Below, one piece after another: positions 10,001-19,266 of a DNA stretch of 64,000 bases. How positions within the stretch are numbered: the first letter of the stretch is position 1; every line of letters starts with the position of its first letter. Position numbers and translations under genes: made by a program. Below the pieces are notes generated by a model that was given only the letters and a program-made list of their open reading frames with translations, had not been told where the DNA came from and made no database searches. The stretch is taken from assembly GCF_020521235.1 (NCBI RefSeq), contig NZ_BLAY01000016.1:1-64000 (forward strand). Reading direction: 5' to 3'. The stretch is from Microseira wollei NIES-4236 (GTDB lineage: Bacteria > Cyanobacteriota > Cyanobacteriia > Cyanobacteriales > Aerosakkonemataceae).

Positions 10001-10577
10001 AGAAACAGTTGCCAAGACTGGGAAGAAGATTAAACGCTTGAGCGAATCATCTCAAAAAATCTCCAAAGCTGTTAATTTGATTGGCAACTTAGCGACTCAA
10101 ACCAACTTGCTGGCGCTCAATGCTGCGATTGAAGCTACCAGAGCGGGAGAATACGGTAAAGGGTTTGCAGTCGTTGCCGATGAAGTGCGGAGTTTGGCGC
10201 GTCAATCGGCAGCAGCAACGACAGAAATTGAACAACTCGTGCAGGGAATTCAAGCCGAAACGGGTGAAGTTGTCACCGAAATGGAAACGGGCATTCAACA
10301 AGTAGTTCTTGGGACTAATTTGGTGAATGAAACTCGGCAAAGTTTGAATGAAATTGTGACAGCAACGGCACAAATTCAACAGTTAGTCGAGGGAATTACC
10401 CAAGCCACTCAACTGGAAACCGAGCAATCGAAGTCCGTGACAGAAACCATGACCAAAGTGGCTGCGATCGCCAGCCAAACTTCCGATCATTCCCTGCAAA
10501 TTTCCAACTCTTTCAAAGAGTTACTCACAATGGCAGAAGAATTGCAGGCTAGCGTGGGGAGGTTTAAAGTTAATTAA
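7047..10577 (+). CDS. pixJ: PixJ-like photoreceptor methyl-accepting protein, four GAF domains
   Basis: Predicted phototaxis receptor of 1176 residues without membrane segments. Domains in order: four GAF (about 90-250, 265-425, 450-635, 655-825), a HAMP-like segment (about 850-900, [15 protein letters not shown]) and a methyl-accepting signalling domain with the hairpin tip [20 protein letters not shown]1 keeps a CF pair (Cys about 157) but has Glu at the canonical Cys site. GAF2 has canonical DCH (Cys about 360) but DSYF replaces DXCF. GAF3 has canonical DCY (about 572) and a loop Cys (about 527). GAF4 has red/green cyanobacteriochrome marks: [14 protein letters not shown] and PCH (Cys about 761), with a six-residue insertion in between. 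Spectral classes are inferred from motifs only. It should signal through PixI to PixL and steer gliding or twitching in light. Confidence 0.88.
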   Translation: MTTTPYSPTDVTKNGQKVETNSTNGNSPIRAIATGLSSLKNDLEQSGVWESSEIAHKLLRLEQLVTAVEQKFHPVWETSIQAKFKAEQEKLLAIASSIRQSPNWDSKLKTAVSELRQHLASDRVLVYRFQGEKSGAVMAEAIEMGCTPLLGEVATSCFGADSAADYRHRRLVTINDISEIQLTSEQIQSWDKVQAKASVSVPLLVGEQVWGLLVAQQCNATRNWLESEIHLLYTIATELTIHLQQSEFRWQLQLQPEQERSLNNLLSRIRQCQNLDTLFKSTCREVRQLLKVDRVVVFRFLAESNFNEGEFIAEDVQPGFVATLGNKFYDSYFGRDYATQYRQGRIQAVADIYHAGLSDCHVQQLAQFQIRSNLIVPLMKGEELWGMLCIHQCRDSHEWQSYEIEFVKRIAAQFGMALAQADYLEQLHQKSEELATVAEREKNYIQGLGKMGQWIAEQIQKSSDVKTIFQSATQQVRRLLKADRAVIYRFNPDWSGSFVVESVATGWTPILSQQSKGGDLVSGIVECGMLRLGDVVAPRLPDTYMQKTRGGGFQQRQTFLVDDIYQAGFSDCYIEALEQLEVKAYMIVPIFMGEKLWGLLATYQNSGPRHWQESELNLLTQVGIQLGMALLQDRTFKQLRAKSEKLALVAEKEKALTKVIEKIRQSQNVNTIFRAATQEMRQLLNVERVAVYQFQPDWSGVFVAESVGIGWTQWVGSGIKTIWEDTHLQETQGGRYRNNQKLAIADIYKAHDVLEAGLSPCHLDILEQFQIRAYAIVPIFKGEQLWGLLAAYQHSKTRQWEDTEMGWLAQIGIQLGLVLRQANYLEQLQQQSEQLAIAAKREKEAKEQLQQRAIQLLQNIQPTLKGDLTVRLPISTDEVGTIADAYNNTIQSLRKILVQVQDATAKVAQTSGVSSISIEELSAQAQNQFRELTSALNQVESMASSIQAVAKNATLVEVAVQQANQIVRQGDMAMNRTVDEIIAIRETVAKTGKKIKRLSESSQKISKAVNLIGNLATQTNLLALNAAIEATRAGEYGKGFAVVADEVRSLARQSAAATTEIEQLVQGIQAETGEVVTEMETGIQQVVLGTNLVNETRQSLNEIVTATAQIQQLVEGITQATQLETEQSKSVTETMTKVAAIASQTSDHSLQISNSFKELLTMAEELQASVGRFKVN

Positions 10578-10694
10578 TTTCAGATTTGAGATTGCCGATT
10601 TCAGATTAGATTTCAGATTTGAGATTGCCGATTTCAGATTTCAGATTAGCTCTGGTATCTGCGATCCAAAATTTGCAATTATCTAGGAGTGATT
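10578..10694. repeat. CAGATTT-type repeats after pixJ
   Basis: The gap holds two near-identical copies of a segment of about 35 bases built from TTTCAGATT and GAGATTGCCG. An AGGAG motif at about 10684-10688 sits just before the GTG of the broken gene that follows. Confidence 0.7.
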
Positions 10695-11048
10695 GTGGAT
10701 CAAGAACAGATGAAAAGCCGAACTAAAAATTTGGCTAAACGGGTGATTAATCTATGCAGAACACTTCCAGAAACTAGAGAAGGTAAGCTGATTGGAAACC
10801 AACTTTTTAGATCGGGAACTTGAGTAGGTGCAAATTATCGGGCAGCTTGTCGGGGGCGTTCGCGATCTGACTTTATAGCCAAACTCGGTATTGTCTTAGA
10901 AGCAGCTGACGAATCGCTCTACTGGTTAGAAATACTCGCCGAGACTGAAATTGTAAAGCCTGACCTCTTGAGGTCACTTATGAACGAAGCTGAAGAATTG
11001 GTATCTATATTTGTCGTTAGTCTTAATACAGCTAAAAGACAACAATGA
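10695..11048 (+). pseudogene. Four-helix-bundle (S23/IVP-like) protein with in-frame stop
   Basis: From GTG at 10695 the frame reads MDQEQMKSRTKNLAKRVINL, then a segment ending LIGNQLFRSGT, then TGA at 10821-10823, then VGANYRAACR and a full C-terminal half to the stop at 11046. The reading frame is unchanged on both sides, and the family normally has Ser (TCA) at the TGA position, so a single C-to-G change explains it. The family (four helix bundle protein related to 23S rRNA intervening-sequence ORFs) has no settled function. An AGGAG ribosome-binding site is intact. It is either a recent pseudogene or a sequencing error. The product would be about 117 residues. Confidence 0.75.
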
Positions 11049-11049
11049 A

Positions 11050-11111
11050 ATTGCAGATTTCAGATGGCAGATTTAAATAAATCTTCAATCTGCCATCTGA
11101 AATATAAAATC
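11050..11111. repeat. Palindrome after the four-helix-bundle pseudogene
   Basis: ATTTCAGATGGCAGATT is mirrored by AATCTGCCATCTGAAAT around a short AT-rich loop. It resembles the palindrome at 6378-6441 and could form a strong RNA hairpin within the pix transcript. Confidence 0.7.
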
Positions 11112-11325
11112 TGCTATTCCTCCAATTTACTCAATCTGAAATCTCAAAGCTGAAATCTCAAAGCTGCTATTCCTCCAATTCCCTCAATCTGAAATCTCAA
11201 AGCTGAAATCTAAAATATGCTATTCCTCCAATTCCCTCAATCTGAAATCTCAAAGCTGAAATCTAAAATATGCTATTCCTCCAATTCCCTCAATCTGAAA
11301 TCTCAAATCTGAAATCTAAAATCCA
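11112..11325 (+). repeat. 53-bp tandem repeat, four copies, ending at the pixL start
   Basis: Units begin at 11112, 11165, 11218 and 11271, each 53 bases long and starting TGCTATTCCTCCAATT. The last copy runs to the base before the pixL ATG at 11326. Copies are nearly identical, so the array is young or kept uniform by recombination. TCCTCC in each unit is an anti-Shine-Dalgarno-like sequence in the sense strand. Confidence 0.88.
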
Positions 11326-14300
11326 ATGAGCTACGATACCGACATTCGCCAACAAGCTTACCAGTACTTCGTTCAAGAAGCACCCGAATTATTGCAAGCA
11401 CTTGAACAAGATTTGTTTAGTCTGGCAGAAGAGCGCACTATTGTTAAAGTACATAACCTGATGCGGACAACTCATACGCTTAAAGGTGCTGCTGCCAATG
11501 TGGGGTTAGAGACAATTAAAACAATTGCTCACCACTTGGAAGATGTATTTAAAGCTCTGTATAATCCGGATGTAGTTATTGATGCAGAGTTAGAAGCGCT
11601 GCTGCTGCAAGGTTATGAATGTCTGCGCTTACCTTTAATGGCAGAAATGACGGGGGGTTATGTTAATAATGATGAAGTAACGGAACGGGCAGTTTCTGTT
11701 TTCGCTCAGTTGCAAGAGAAATTGGGAGACTATTTCGATCGGGAAACTCCTATCCCGACTTCTGTTGAATTGGGGTTTGATATTACCCAATCGATTTTTG
11801 AGGTGGGTGTAAAGCAACGCCTGGAAAGTTTAGCAGCGGTTTTATTAAATAATTCCGATCCGACACAAGTAGCATCGGCGTTGCGCGAGCAAGCGGAAAT
11901 ATTTGTCGGGTTGGCAGAGTCTTTAAATTTACCGGGGTTTGGCGCGATCGCATCGCGCACCCTCGCCGCCTTAGACGCTCATCCCCTCGACGCGCATCGG
12001 GTGCTAGAAGTCGCGCTCAAGGACTTTCAGGCAGGGTGGGATGCGGTGGTATCAGGCGATCGCACCTTTGGTGGAGAACCTTCTTTAGAATTACAACAAT
12101 TAGCCGAAACAATAGAAGAATTTCAAACTGCAGACAATTCCGAATACTTAAATCCCTTTAAAACTTCCTTTTTCGATTTAGTTGAATTTAAAAGTCTAGA
12201 AGATACCGAGCGAATTGAGACTAATTTATTTGCTAATACATCTCAGGCTAATGACCCCGTTATAATTGAGGATGACCCCTGGGAAATTGAAGATAATTTC
12301 ACCGAAAGCGATGGAGAATATGAAACGTTTGATTCGGAAAAATATGGTTATTTAGATGAATCGGAGATCGTAATTGAGATAGAAACAGAAGATTTTCCCG
12401 AGTCAACTTTAGCGCCAAACGATGAATCAACAGAACTAGAAATTGAAGAAATTTTAATTGATAGCAACGTCAGGGAAATTAAGCATGGGGAATTATCTAA
12501 CTGCGGGGATGAATCAAAGGCAGGCATAGCTCCAGAAAATACAGAAGATTTAGATTTATCAAAATCTGCTTTGCCACCCAGTTTAACTGAGGTTTTTGGC
12601 AACTTTATAGAGAAGGCTGAAGATGCTGATTCAAAAACAGAATCTGCTCCGGAATTGCCAAATGAAAATAAAGATTATAACTCCAATCTGCCATCACTTA
12701 ACACAGCGCCATCTAACCCTATCTCAAGTTTAAAATTACACCCATCTCCAGTTCCCAATTCCCCACCAAAGGTTAAAATTCCCCGCTCGATTGTGCGGGT
12801 TGATTTAGAGTTGCTAGAACGCCTCAGTCACATGGGGGGAGAACTGTTAATCAACCACAACCGACAAGCTAATATTAACGAACAATTGCAAGCAGCGCTC
12901 GCGCAACTACGATGGCGTCACAGGCGACACCAGCAAACCACCAATCAACTGCGCGATTGGTCGGATCGCCTACTCAGTATCCAAACAAATAATACCAAAG
13001 AAAATTTCCCCAATTACCAATTACCCATTACCCATTACCCATCACCCATTACCAGTAACTTTGATTCTTTAGAGTTAGACCGCTACAGCGAACTTCACCT
13101 GCTGTTGCAGTCACTCTTGGAAGAAATGGTGCAACTGGAAGAAGCTAGCGACTCGATCGATTTATTAACAACGCAATCAGCGCAAATTTTAGAAAAACAG
13201 CGCCGCCTGTTAAATACCGTGCAAGACGATATGCAGGAGGCCAGAATGTCTCCCTTGGGAGACATTTTTTCCCGTTTTTCTCGACTGTTGCAACAACTCT
13301 CAATTGCTCATAAAAAACCAGTCCAGTTGACGCTCTTGGGGACAGATGTTTTAGTCGATCGATCCCTGACAGAAAAGTTGTATGACCCCCTATTGCACTT
13401 AGTCCGCAACGCTTTCGATCACGGTATTGAACCTGCTGAAATTCGCGCTGAGCGGGGGAAAGAATCAACAGGTAAAATTGAAATTCGCGCCTATCATCAG
13501 GGGAATCAAACGATTATTGAAGTCAGGGATGATGGTGGGGGAATAGATTGCGATCGCGTCCGTCAGCGTGCGGTTGAACTCCATTGGATGTCTGCGGAAC
13601 AAGCGAGCAATTTATCTGAAGACGAAATATTAGATTTATTATTCCAGCCGGGATTTTCTACCGTTTCTAAATTAAGCGATCTTTCCGGGCGAGGTGTTGG
13701 GCTAGATGTTGTCCGCACCCAGATGCAAGCACTTTCCGGAGCGGTTATCGTTCGATCTCAACCTCAAAAAGGAACTACATTTTTATTGCAGTTTCCGCTT
13801 AGTCTGACGATGGCTAAGTTGATGATTTGCGAGGCGGGTGGTGCTGTTTATGCTTTGCTATCCGATGCGATCGAGCAAATTTTAATTCCCAAATCTGACC
13901 AAATTAAACACAATAACGGTCAAAGAGTTTTGCACTTGAAACAAGGCGGTATTCAAAGCATCGTTCCCGCGTATACTATGACCGATTTGTTAGGAATCAG
14001 CAGCAAAGAACTATCGAGCGCTAAAAACGGACAGCAGAAAAATCCGATGTTATTGCTGCGCCAACGTTCTCAGACCGGGTTATGGGAAGGAGCGGAATTG
14101 GTAGGGTTAGAAATTGACCAAATTTTGGGCGAACAAGAGTTAGTTATTCGACCTTTGGGGAAAGCGATCGCACCCCCCAGTTATGTTTATGGTGGCAGCA
14201 CTTTAGCCGATGCTCGCCTCACTCTGGTAATTGATAGTACAGCTTTGGTAAATAGTTGGCTGAATCAACTCGGTGGGAAATTGCATATTTCAGATTTTAG

Positions 14301-14751
14301 ATTTCAAATTGAAAGTAAAAATTATGCTTTAAATTTGCAATCTGAAAGCTCAAATTTGCAATTAAAGCAACTTCCTGCCGCTAAAGTTGTTTTGGTCGTC
14401 GATGATTCAATTAGCGTGCGGCAAACTTTAGCGCTGACCCTGCAAAAAGCTGGCTACAAAGTGCTACAAGCACAGAACGGTCGCGAAGCGATACAGCAAT
14501 TGCAACACCATCCCGAAATTCGCTTGGTTATTTGCGATATTGAAATGCCTTCGATGAATGGATTTGAGTTTTTAAGTTATTGTCGTCAGGATGGGGTATT
14601 AGCCAAGTTGCCCATTGTTATGTTGACTTCTCGCACGGCGGAAAAACATCGCTGCTTAGCTTGTGAATTGGGAGCTTTGGGTTACTTTAACAAACCGTTC
14701 AGAGAAGAGGAAATTTTACGCGCGATCGCTGCTTTGATCGAGCAAAATTAG
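11326..14751 (+). CDS. pixL: PixL-like CheA hybrid histidine kinase
   Basis: CheA-family kinase of 1141 residues. Order: Hpt domain with the phosphorylated His in RTTHTLKGAA (about residue 50), a second Hpt-like or P2 region, a long acidic linker (about 260-420), the dimerisation helices, the CheA ATPase with the N box LHLVRNAFDHGIEP (about 690) and GRGVGLDVV, a CheW-like domain, and a C-terminal receiver with phosphoacceptor in VICDIEMP (about 1071). It should phosphorylate PixG, PixH and its own receiver in response to PixJ. Two linkers are built from repeat DNA: NYQLPITHYPSPIT (heptad repeat, 13010-13055) in the dimerisation region, and a segment near 14285-14370 made of CAGATTT-type repeats before the receiver. 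The nearest upstream sequence is a tandem repeat with no clear Shine-Dalgarno. Confidence 0.88.
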   Translation: MSYDTDIRQQAYQYFVQEAPELLQALEQDLFSLAEERTIVKVHNLMRTTHTLKGAAANVGLETIKTIAHHLEDVFKALYNPDVVIDAELEALLLQGYECLRLPLMAEMTGGYVNNDEVTERAVSVFAQLQEKLGDYFDRETPIPTSVELGFDITQSIFEVGVKQRLESLAAVLLNNSDPTQVASALREQAEIFVGLAESLNLPGFGAIASRTLAALDAHPLDAHRVLEVALKDFQAGWDAVVSGDRTFGGEPSLELQQLAETIEEFQTADNSEYLNPFKTSFFDLVEFKSLEDTERIETNLFANTSQANDPVIIEDDPWEIEDNFTESDGEYETFDSEKYGYLDESEIVIEIETEDFPESTLAPNDESTELEIEEILIDSNVREIKHGELSNCGDESKAGIAPENTEDLDLSKSALPPSLTEVFGNFIEKAEDADSKTESAPELPNENKDYNSNLPSLNTAPSNPISSLKLHPSPVPNSPPKVKIPRSIVRVDLELLERLSHMGGELLINHNRQANINEQLQAALAQLRWRHRRHQQTTNQLRDWSDRLLSIQTNNTKENFPNYQLPITHYPSPITSNFDSLELDRYSELHLLLQSLLEEMVQLEEASDSIDLLTTQSAQILEKQRRLLNTVQDDMQEARMSPLGDIFSRFSRLLQQLSIAHKKPVQLTLLGTDVLVDRSLTEKLYDPLLHLVRNAFDHGIEPAEIRAERGKESTGKIEIRAYHQGNQTIIEVRDDGGGIDCDRVRQRAVELHWMSAEQASNLSEDEILDLLFQPGFSTVSKLSDLSGRGVGLDVVRTQMQALSGAVIVRSQPQKGTTFLLQFPLSLTMAKLMICEAGGAVYALLSDAIEQILIPKSDQIKHNNGQRVLHLKQGGIQSIVPAYTMTDLLGISSKELSSAKNGQQKNPMLLLRQRSQTGLWEGAELVGLEIDQILGEQELVIRPLGKAIAPPSYVYGGSTLADARLTLVIDSTALVNSWLNQLGGKLHISDFRFQIESKNYALNLQSESSNLQLKQLPAAKVVLVVDDSISVRQTLALTLQKAGYKVLQAQNGREAIQQLQHHPEIRLVICDIEMPSMNGFEFLSYCRQDGVLAKLPIVMLTSRTAEKHRCLACELGALGYFNKPFREEEILRAIAALIEQN

Positions 14752-14765
14752 CGTTATACGCACCT

Positions 14766-14803
14766 ACCCAGAAACCCGGTTTTGCTAAAAAACCGGGTTT
14801 CTT
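14766..14803 (+). terminator. Hairpin terminator of the pix operon
   Basis: GAAACCCGGTTTT pairs with AAAACCGGGTTTC around a short loop, followed by TTTAC. It is also a copy of the AGAAACCCGGTTTCT palindrome used elsewhere in this window, 15 bases after the pixL stop. Confidence 0.75.
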
Positions 14804-14805
14804 TA

Positions 14806-14924
14806 CAGCGGATTGCACTCGTATGAGGTACACCTTTGTTTGTCAAGCGCGCTGCCATTTTTGCTGCGCGCTTGACAAACAAAGCCTGAAGGCTGTACCT
14901 CACTCGCTTGCAATCCGCTGTAAC
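14806..14924. repeat. Long palindromic element (MITE-like)
   Basis: Outer arms TACAGCGGATTGCACTCG and its near-mirror at about 14906-14923 enclose GAGGTAC/GTACCTC and an inner perfect arm, TTTGTTTGTCAAGCGCGC mirrored after a 13-base loop. A related palindrome lies at 62055-62172. The 80-codon frame across it is an artefact of the palindrome. Confidence 0.8.
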
Positions 14925-15184
14925 GGTAATCTGCGTGCGATCGCTGTGGGTTACAGAAGTTTGCAGCGTGCGATCTCTCTTGCTAGTGGAGAAGATGAAG
15001 ATGCGATCGCTAAGTATTTATTCTGTTTCCCCTTTGTATTCGGGAATATATGTAAAATTTTGTGACTAATAATGCGTAAAACTACGGAAACTGAATCAGA
15101 GTAGTTTATAAAGGCATCAGCACACCCTGTTAGCGCTGGCTGTGACGGGTTCGGCTCAAACAGTGAAATTTAGGAGGAAATTCA

Positions 15185-15967
15185 ATGAGTTACTCAATGA
15201 AGGCGAAATTAATGATAGCCGTGACCTCAGCTACGGTGCTTGGAATGTCAGCTTTTATGGAACCGGCAGCAGCGCAGCGGGTAACAAGTGGTAATACGTA
15301 CTTCAACACAGGAACAGATCAAGAGAGTGTTATAGCTAAATTTAGTTTGATCGCTACAGGAGAAGATGGTCAATGTACTTTTGATGCGGTAACAGAATCA
15401 CCCACCACATGTCTTTTTACTGGAGCTATCCAAAACTATACTCTTGGGTCAGGAAGTCTTAGGGATGTTGATCGTAAGATTCGCGTTGATAGTGAAGGAA
15501 ATTATATTAGCGGCGTTTTTAATGCTAGGGAAGTCTTACCTGGTGTGGGAAATTTGAAGGCAGATATTAATCGAAACAATTCGCCAGCAATTTTCGCTGG
15601 TAGGGAATTTATTCAATATAGTATCGTTGCTCCAGCAGGAAGCAATCAGAATACTTTGGTATATGGACTAGATTTCTTAAACCCAAACTTCAGCATACAA
15701 AATGCATTCCGCCCAGCCGACCTAAAATTGCCTGTTGATTTTGATAAAGATGCAGCCATTAAATCCTTATCATATATCTTGGATAACAACCTTTTAGGTT
15801 TGACAGAAGGTATCGGAATCGGAGGTAGTCTTAACCAGATTGTTTTGCGGGAAAAATTTGAGCAGGGTGTCCCTGTTGCTTCTCTCCCAGAACCTAGCTT
15901 CACTCTAGGGCTTTTGGCAGTTTTGGGTGCAGGGTCATTGCTGAAGCGTAAAATAAAGCAGAGCTGA
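15185..15967 (+). CDS. PEP-CTERM exported protein, function unknown
   Basis: 260 residues with an N-terminal signal peptide (hydrophobic stretch ending near MEPAAAQ) and a C-terminal PEP-CTERM sorting tail: LPEPSFTLGLLAVLGAG, then the basic KRKIK end. Such proteins are exported and processed by an exosortase-type system in cyanobacteria. The body between is rich in Ser, Asn and beta-strand-like sequence without a recognised catalytic domain. The start is well supported by TTAGGAGGAAATTCA directly before the ATG. A MITE-like palindrome follows its stop. It could be a surface or matrix protein related in role to the adhesin next door; that is a guess from location. Confidence 0.8.
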   Translation: MSYSMKAKLMIAVTSATVLGMSAFMEPAAAQRVTSGNTYFNTGTDQESVIAKFSLIATGEDGQCTFDAVTESPTTCLFTGAIQNYTLGSGSLRDVDRKIRVDSEGNYISGVFNAREVLPGVGNLKADINRNNSPAIFAGREFIQYSIVAPAGSNQNTLVYGLDFLNPNFSIQNAFRPADLKLPVDFDKDAAIKSLSYILDNNLLGLTEGIGIGGSLNQIVLREKFEQGVPVASLPEPSFTLGLLAVLGAGSLLKRKIKQS

Positions 15968-15982
15968 ACAGCTTAAACGGTC

Positions 15983-16090
15983 AGGACTTACGCACGACGA
16001 GACCAAAAACCCGGTTTCTTCGTCGATTTCTCGTTGACAAACCAACGATTTTTCCTAGAAACCGGGTTGCTTTGCGTAAGTCCTGACGGT
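15983..16090. mobile_element. AGGACTTACGCA-family MITE-like palindrome
   Basis: Starts TCAGGACTTACGCACGA and ends TGCGTAAGTCCTGA, with inner AAACCCGGTTTC and AAACCGGGTT arms. Full or partial relatives lie near 23100, 26511-26638, 27312-27470, 39210-39290, 44343-44447, 48596-48645 and 49299-49405. No transposase is encoded. It separates two genes and could terminate transcription from both sides. Confidence 0.75.
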
Positions 16091-16134
16091 GAAACAATCT
16101 GTCCAGTTACCTTTTTAGCCGACACCCTGAAATT

Positions 16135-18888
16135 ATGCAGCAATCTTCCCTCAAATTTTGGTTGTTTAATGGAGGTTTTCTAATTTATTTGCTAGCCTCT
16201 CAACCAACAGCGGCGCAGATTGTTCCAGATGCCACATTGCCCAATAATTCTATCGTCTCGCCCAATTGCACTAACTGCGAAATCACAGGTGGTACCACCG
16301 TTGGCAACAATCTGTTTCATAGCTTTGAGCAATTTTCCATTCTCACAGGTGGTACTGCCTATTTCAACAACGCTGTGACGATTGAGAATATCATCAGCCG
16401 TGTTACGGGTAAGTCGGTTTCTAACATTGATGGGTTAATCCGCGCTAACGGTGCAGCGAATCTGCTTCTAATCAACCCCAATGGAATTATTTTTGGCCCT
16501 AATGCTTCCCTAGACATTCGCGGTTCTTTTGTGGCAAGCACCGCTAATAGCCTGAAATTTTCTGATGGTACGGAGTTGAGTGCCACAACAACTCAGGCTA
16601 CACCGCTACTCACCGTTAGCGTACCTGTGGGTCTGGGATTTGGAGCAACGCCTGGGAGAATAGTTAATCGAGCTGCTCTAGTCGATACCAACCAGAATCC
16701 AGTTGGTCTTCAGATTCAATCCGGGAAAACCTTGGCGCTTGTGGGAGGTGAAGTGTCGCTGGAGGGTGGTTTCCTGACAACACCTGGGGGACGAATTGAG
16801 GTGGGAAGTGTTGCCAGCAACAATTCAGTTAGTCTAATTCCAACAAACCAAGGTTGGGTACTCGGCTACGAGGGCATCCAAAACTTTCAGGACATTAGCC
16901 TATCCCAAGCTGCTTTTATCGGTAGTAACAATTTTAGGGGCGCTGATATCCAGATTCAGGGAAGGCAGATCAGACTTACTGAGGGGAGTCAGGTTAATTC
17001 CGTTACTCAAGTGCCTCAAGCAGGAAATTTAAAGGTGGGTGCTTCCGAGTCAGTAGAACTCGTAGGTGCCCCAACAGATTTGTTTCCCACAGGTCTGTTC
17101 TATCAAGTCCGAGGGGACGCCACAGGCGAAGGAAGAACGCTAACAATCGAAACCGGAAGGCTGAGGGTTCAGGGCGGGGCACAAGTATCCACTGGCACGT
17201 CTGGCACAGGTAGAGGTGTGGACTTGAGAGTAAGTGCCTCAGAGTTAGTAGAACTGGTAGGCAACTCACCAACTCGTAATGAGCCAAGTGGTCTGTTTGC
17301 CCGCGTTAGAGAGGGAGCCACGGGCAATGGCGGAACCCTAACGATCAAAACAAGAAGGCTGATTGTCCAAGATGGGGCACAAGTATCAAGCGATACTTTT
17401 GGCTCTGGTCGCGCCGGAGATTTGAGTGTAAGCGCCTTGGAGTCAGTAGAACTGGTGGGCAGGACGCAAGATAACGAAGCTAGTGGTCTGTCCGCATCTA
17501 ATCAGGGTGAGCCAGAAGCTCCTGGCTTTCCCGTACCTACGGGTGATGCCGGGGATTTAGAAATTACAACTCGACGGCTGGTTGTTCTGGGTGGGGCACA
17601 GATATTAACGGTTGCCCGAAGTGGCGGACAAGGGGGAACTTTGACCATCAACGCCTCTGATTCTGTCCTTCTGAGTGGAACCGGACCGAAACCGGAGTCT
17701 GAAGAAGGTAGAAGTGGTATTTTTGTGTCGGCTGAATCAGGGGCTAACCGTCAGGCAGGGGAATTAAACATTAGCACTGGACAGTTAACGGTCGAAGATG
17801 GTGCCAGAATATCAGCGGATAATCTTGGTGGTCCAAACAATATAGGAGGAAATGCAACCTTAAATGTCAGGCAGTTGATTATTCGGAACGGAGGACAAGT
17901 TAGGGCTGGCTCTTTTGGCACAGGTCCAGGCGGTATTTTGAATGTAAACGCTACTGAATCTGTACAGGTTATTGGTTCAAGAATCATTGGTTCTACCACT
18001 GTTCCCAGCGAGTTGTTCACTGAAGCTCAATCTTCTGGAGACGCTGGCAACTTAAACATTACTACCAGGAATTTAAGCGTCCGAAATGGAGCGCAAGTCA
18101 CTGTGAGCAGTACAGGTTCAGGACAGGCGGGAGAGGCGGGTACATTGGTAATAAATGCTCGCTCTATCCAACTGGACAACTCTGGAAGTATTAGCGCTGA
18201 TACCAAAGGAGGTGGAGGCGATATCACAGTGACTTCGCCCTTTCTGATCATGCGCCGAAACAGCAGCATCACCACCAACGCAGAGGGAAGCAATATCCCC
18301 GGCGGCAACATCACCCTCAACACCGATATTCTCGTTGCTTTAGAAAATAGCGATATCAGCGCTAATTCTAAAGAATTCCAAGGGGGTAATGTCACCATCA
18401 ACGCTCAAGCCATTTTTGGCACGCAACCCCGCGATGCAAAGACGAATGAGAGCGACATTACCGCGACTGGGGAAACTAAAGCAGGCACGATAATCATCAA
18501 CACTCCCGATGTTGACCCCAGTTCCGGATTAATCCAATTGCCAGAGAATTTCGTCGATGCTTCCAGTCTAGTTGACCGTCGCTGTTCGCCTTCTAATCGC
18601 GCCAGTCGCTTTGTAGTTACGGGTAGCGGCGGTTTGCCTTCGAGTCCAATTGCAGTCCTCAGCGGTGACGCGATTGATGTTAATTGGGTTACTCTTCCCC
18701 AGGAGAAGGGCAGGGGGGCAGAGGAGCAGAGGAGCAGGGGGGCAGAGGAGGATAATTTTATCGTTGGCTCGCGCATTGTAGAGGCGCAAGGATGGGTTAA
18801 AGGCCCCAACGGCGAGGTGATTCTCACCGCATATCCGCCTACCGCCACGTCCCATAATTCTTGGCAAAGGCCAATTGAATGCCCTTAA
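16135..18888 (+). CDS. Two-partner-secretion exoprotein (filamentous haemagglutinin-like)
   Basis: 917 residues with a signal peptide (cleavage near PTAAQ) and an N-terminal TPS/haemagglutination domain: NCTNCEITGGT, then the LINPNGIIFGPNASLDIRGSF hallmark region. The rest is a long run of beta-helix repeats (patterns such as GGTLTIKTRRL and ESVELVG), ending with the cysteine-containing RRCSP segment seen in cyanobacterial members. It should cross the outer membrane through a TpsB (ShlB/FhaC-like) porin, which is not in this window, and act as an adhesin or matrix fibre. A short repeat-derived insert (GRGAEEQRSRGAEE, 18711-18745) lies near the C-terminus. The TPR-CHAT gene downstream is a common neighbour of such exoproteins in cyanobacteria, as far as I recall. 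Confidence 0.87.
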   Translation: MQQSSLKFWLFNGGFLIYLLASQPTAAQIVPDATLPNNSIVSPNCTNCEITGGTTVGNNLFHSFEQFSILTGGTAYFNNAVTIENIISRVTGKSVSNIDGLIRANGAANLLLINPNGIIFGPNASLDIRGSFVASTANSLKFSDGTELSATTTQATPLLTVSVPVGLGFGATPGRIVNRAALVDTNQNPVGLQIQSGKTLALVGGEVSLEGGFLTTPGGRIEVGSVASNNSVSLIPTNQGWVLGYEGIQNFQDISLSQAAFIGSNNFRGADIQIQGRQIRLTEGSQVNSVTQVPQAGNLKVGASESVELVGAPTDLFPTGLFYQVRGDATGEGRTLTIETGRLRVQGGAQVSTGTSGTGRGVDLRVSASELVELVGNSPTRNEPSGLFARVREGATGNGGTLTIKTRRLIVQDGAQVSSDTFGSGRAGDLSVSALESVELVGRTQDNEASGLSASNQGEPEAPGFPVPTGDAGDLEITTRRLVVLGGAQILTVARSGGQGGTLTINASDSVLLSGTGPKPESEEGRSGIFVSAESGANRQAGELNISTGQLTVEDGARISADNLGGPNNIGGNATLNVRQLIIRNGGQVRAGSFGTGPGGILNVNATESVQVIGSRIIGSTTVPSELFTEAQSSGDAGNLNITTRNLSVRNGAQVTVSSTGSGQAGEAGTLVINARSIQLDNSGSISADTKGGGGDITVTSPFLIMRRNSSITTNAEGSNIPGGNITLNTDILVALENSDISANSKEFQGGNVTINAQAIFGTQPRDAKTNESDITATGETKAGTIIINTPDVDPSSGLIQLPENFVDASSLVDRRCSPSNRASRFVVTGSGGLPSSPIAVLSGDAIDVNWVTLPQEKGRGAEEQRSRGAEEDNFIVGSRIVEAQGWVKGPNGEVILTAYPPTATSHNSWQRPIECP

Positions 18889-19266
18889 CCCATAACTCGC
18901 TTCGCCCATAACCCGCCAGGGAATAAATTCCCACAGCGAGTAGCCAAAGTCCGTTAAAACGGACTGAAAACCATCGATTCCCAATACACCTCTCCAAAAA
19001 CTACCCTCTATGGCAGGCAGGATGCCCACCCCACAAGAGTTGTTGCAGAAGTTTAATAGTCGGTTTTAACCGACTTAAGCTATTAGCCAGGGAATTTATT
19101 CCCTGGCGGGTTGGGAGGAAATGCAACACGATCTGCGTTACCAGGCCGGAGCCTGGTAACGAGGCGACGAGGCGAATCGAAGCGGATTTGGTATCAATTG
19201 TATAGCGGCAGAATTAATTCTGCCGCTATACAATTATATATGCTGTACTTCACGAGGTATCCGAGC
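18889..19266. repeat. Intergenic hairpin cluster
   Basis: No gene seen. The stretch holds several hairpins: GTCCGTTAAAACGGAC at about 18949, GTCGGTTTTAACCGAC at about 19058, CCAGGGAATTTATTCCCTGG at about 19086 and TATAGCGGCAGAATTAATTC mirrored to 19234. A segment near 18992-19030 (GGCAGGATGCCCACCCCACAAGA) recurs almost exactly at 35092-35135. Confidence 0.75.

Noticed and set aside
14823-15065. Open frame of 80 codons after pixL
   Set aside because: It lies mainly within a long palindrome and has no family look or ribosome-binding site.
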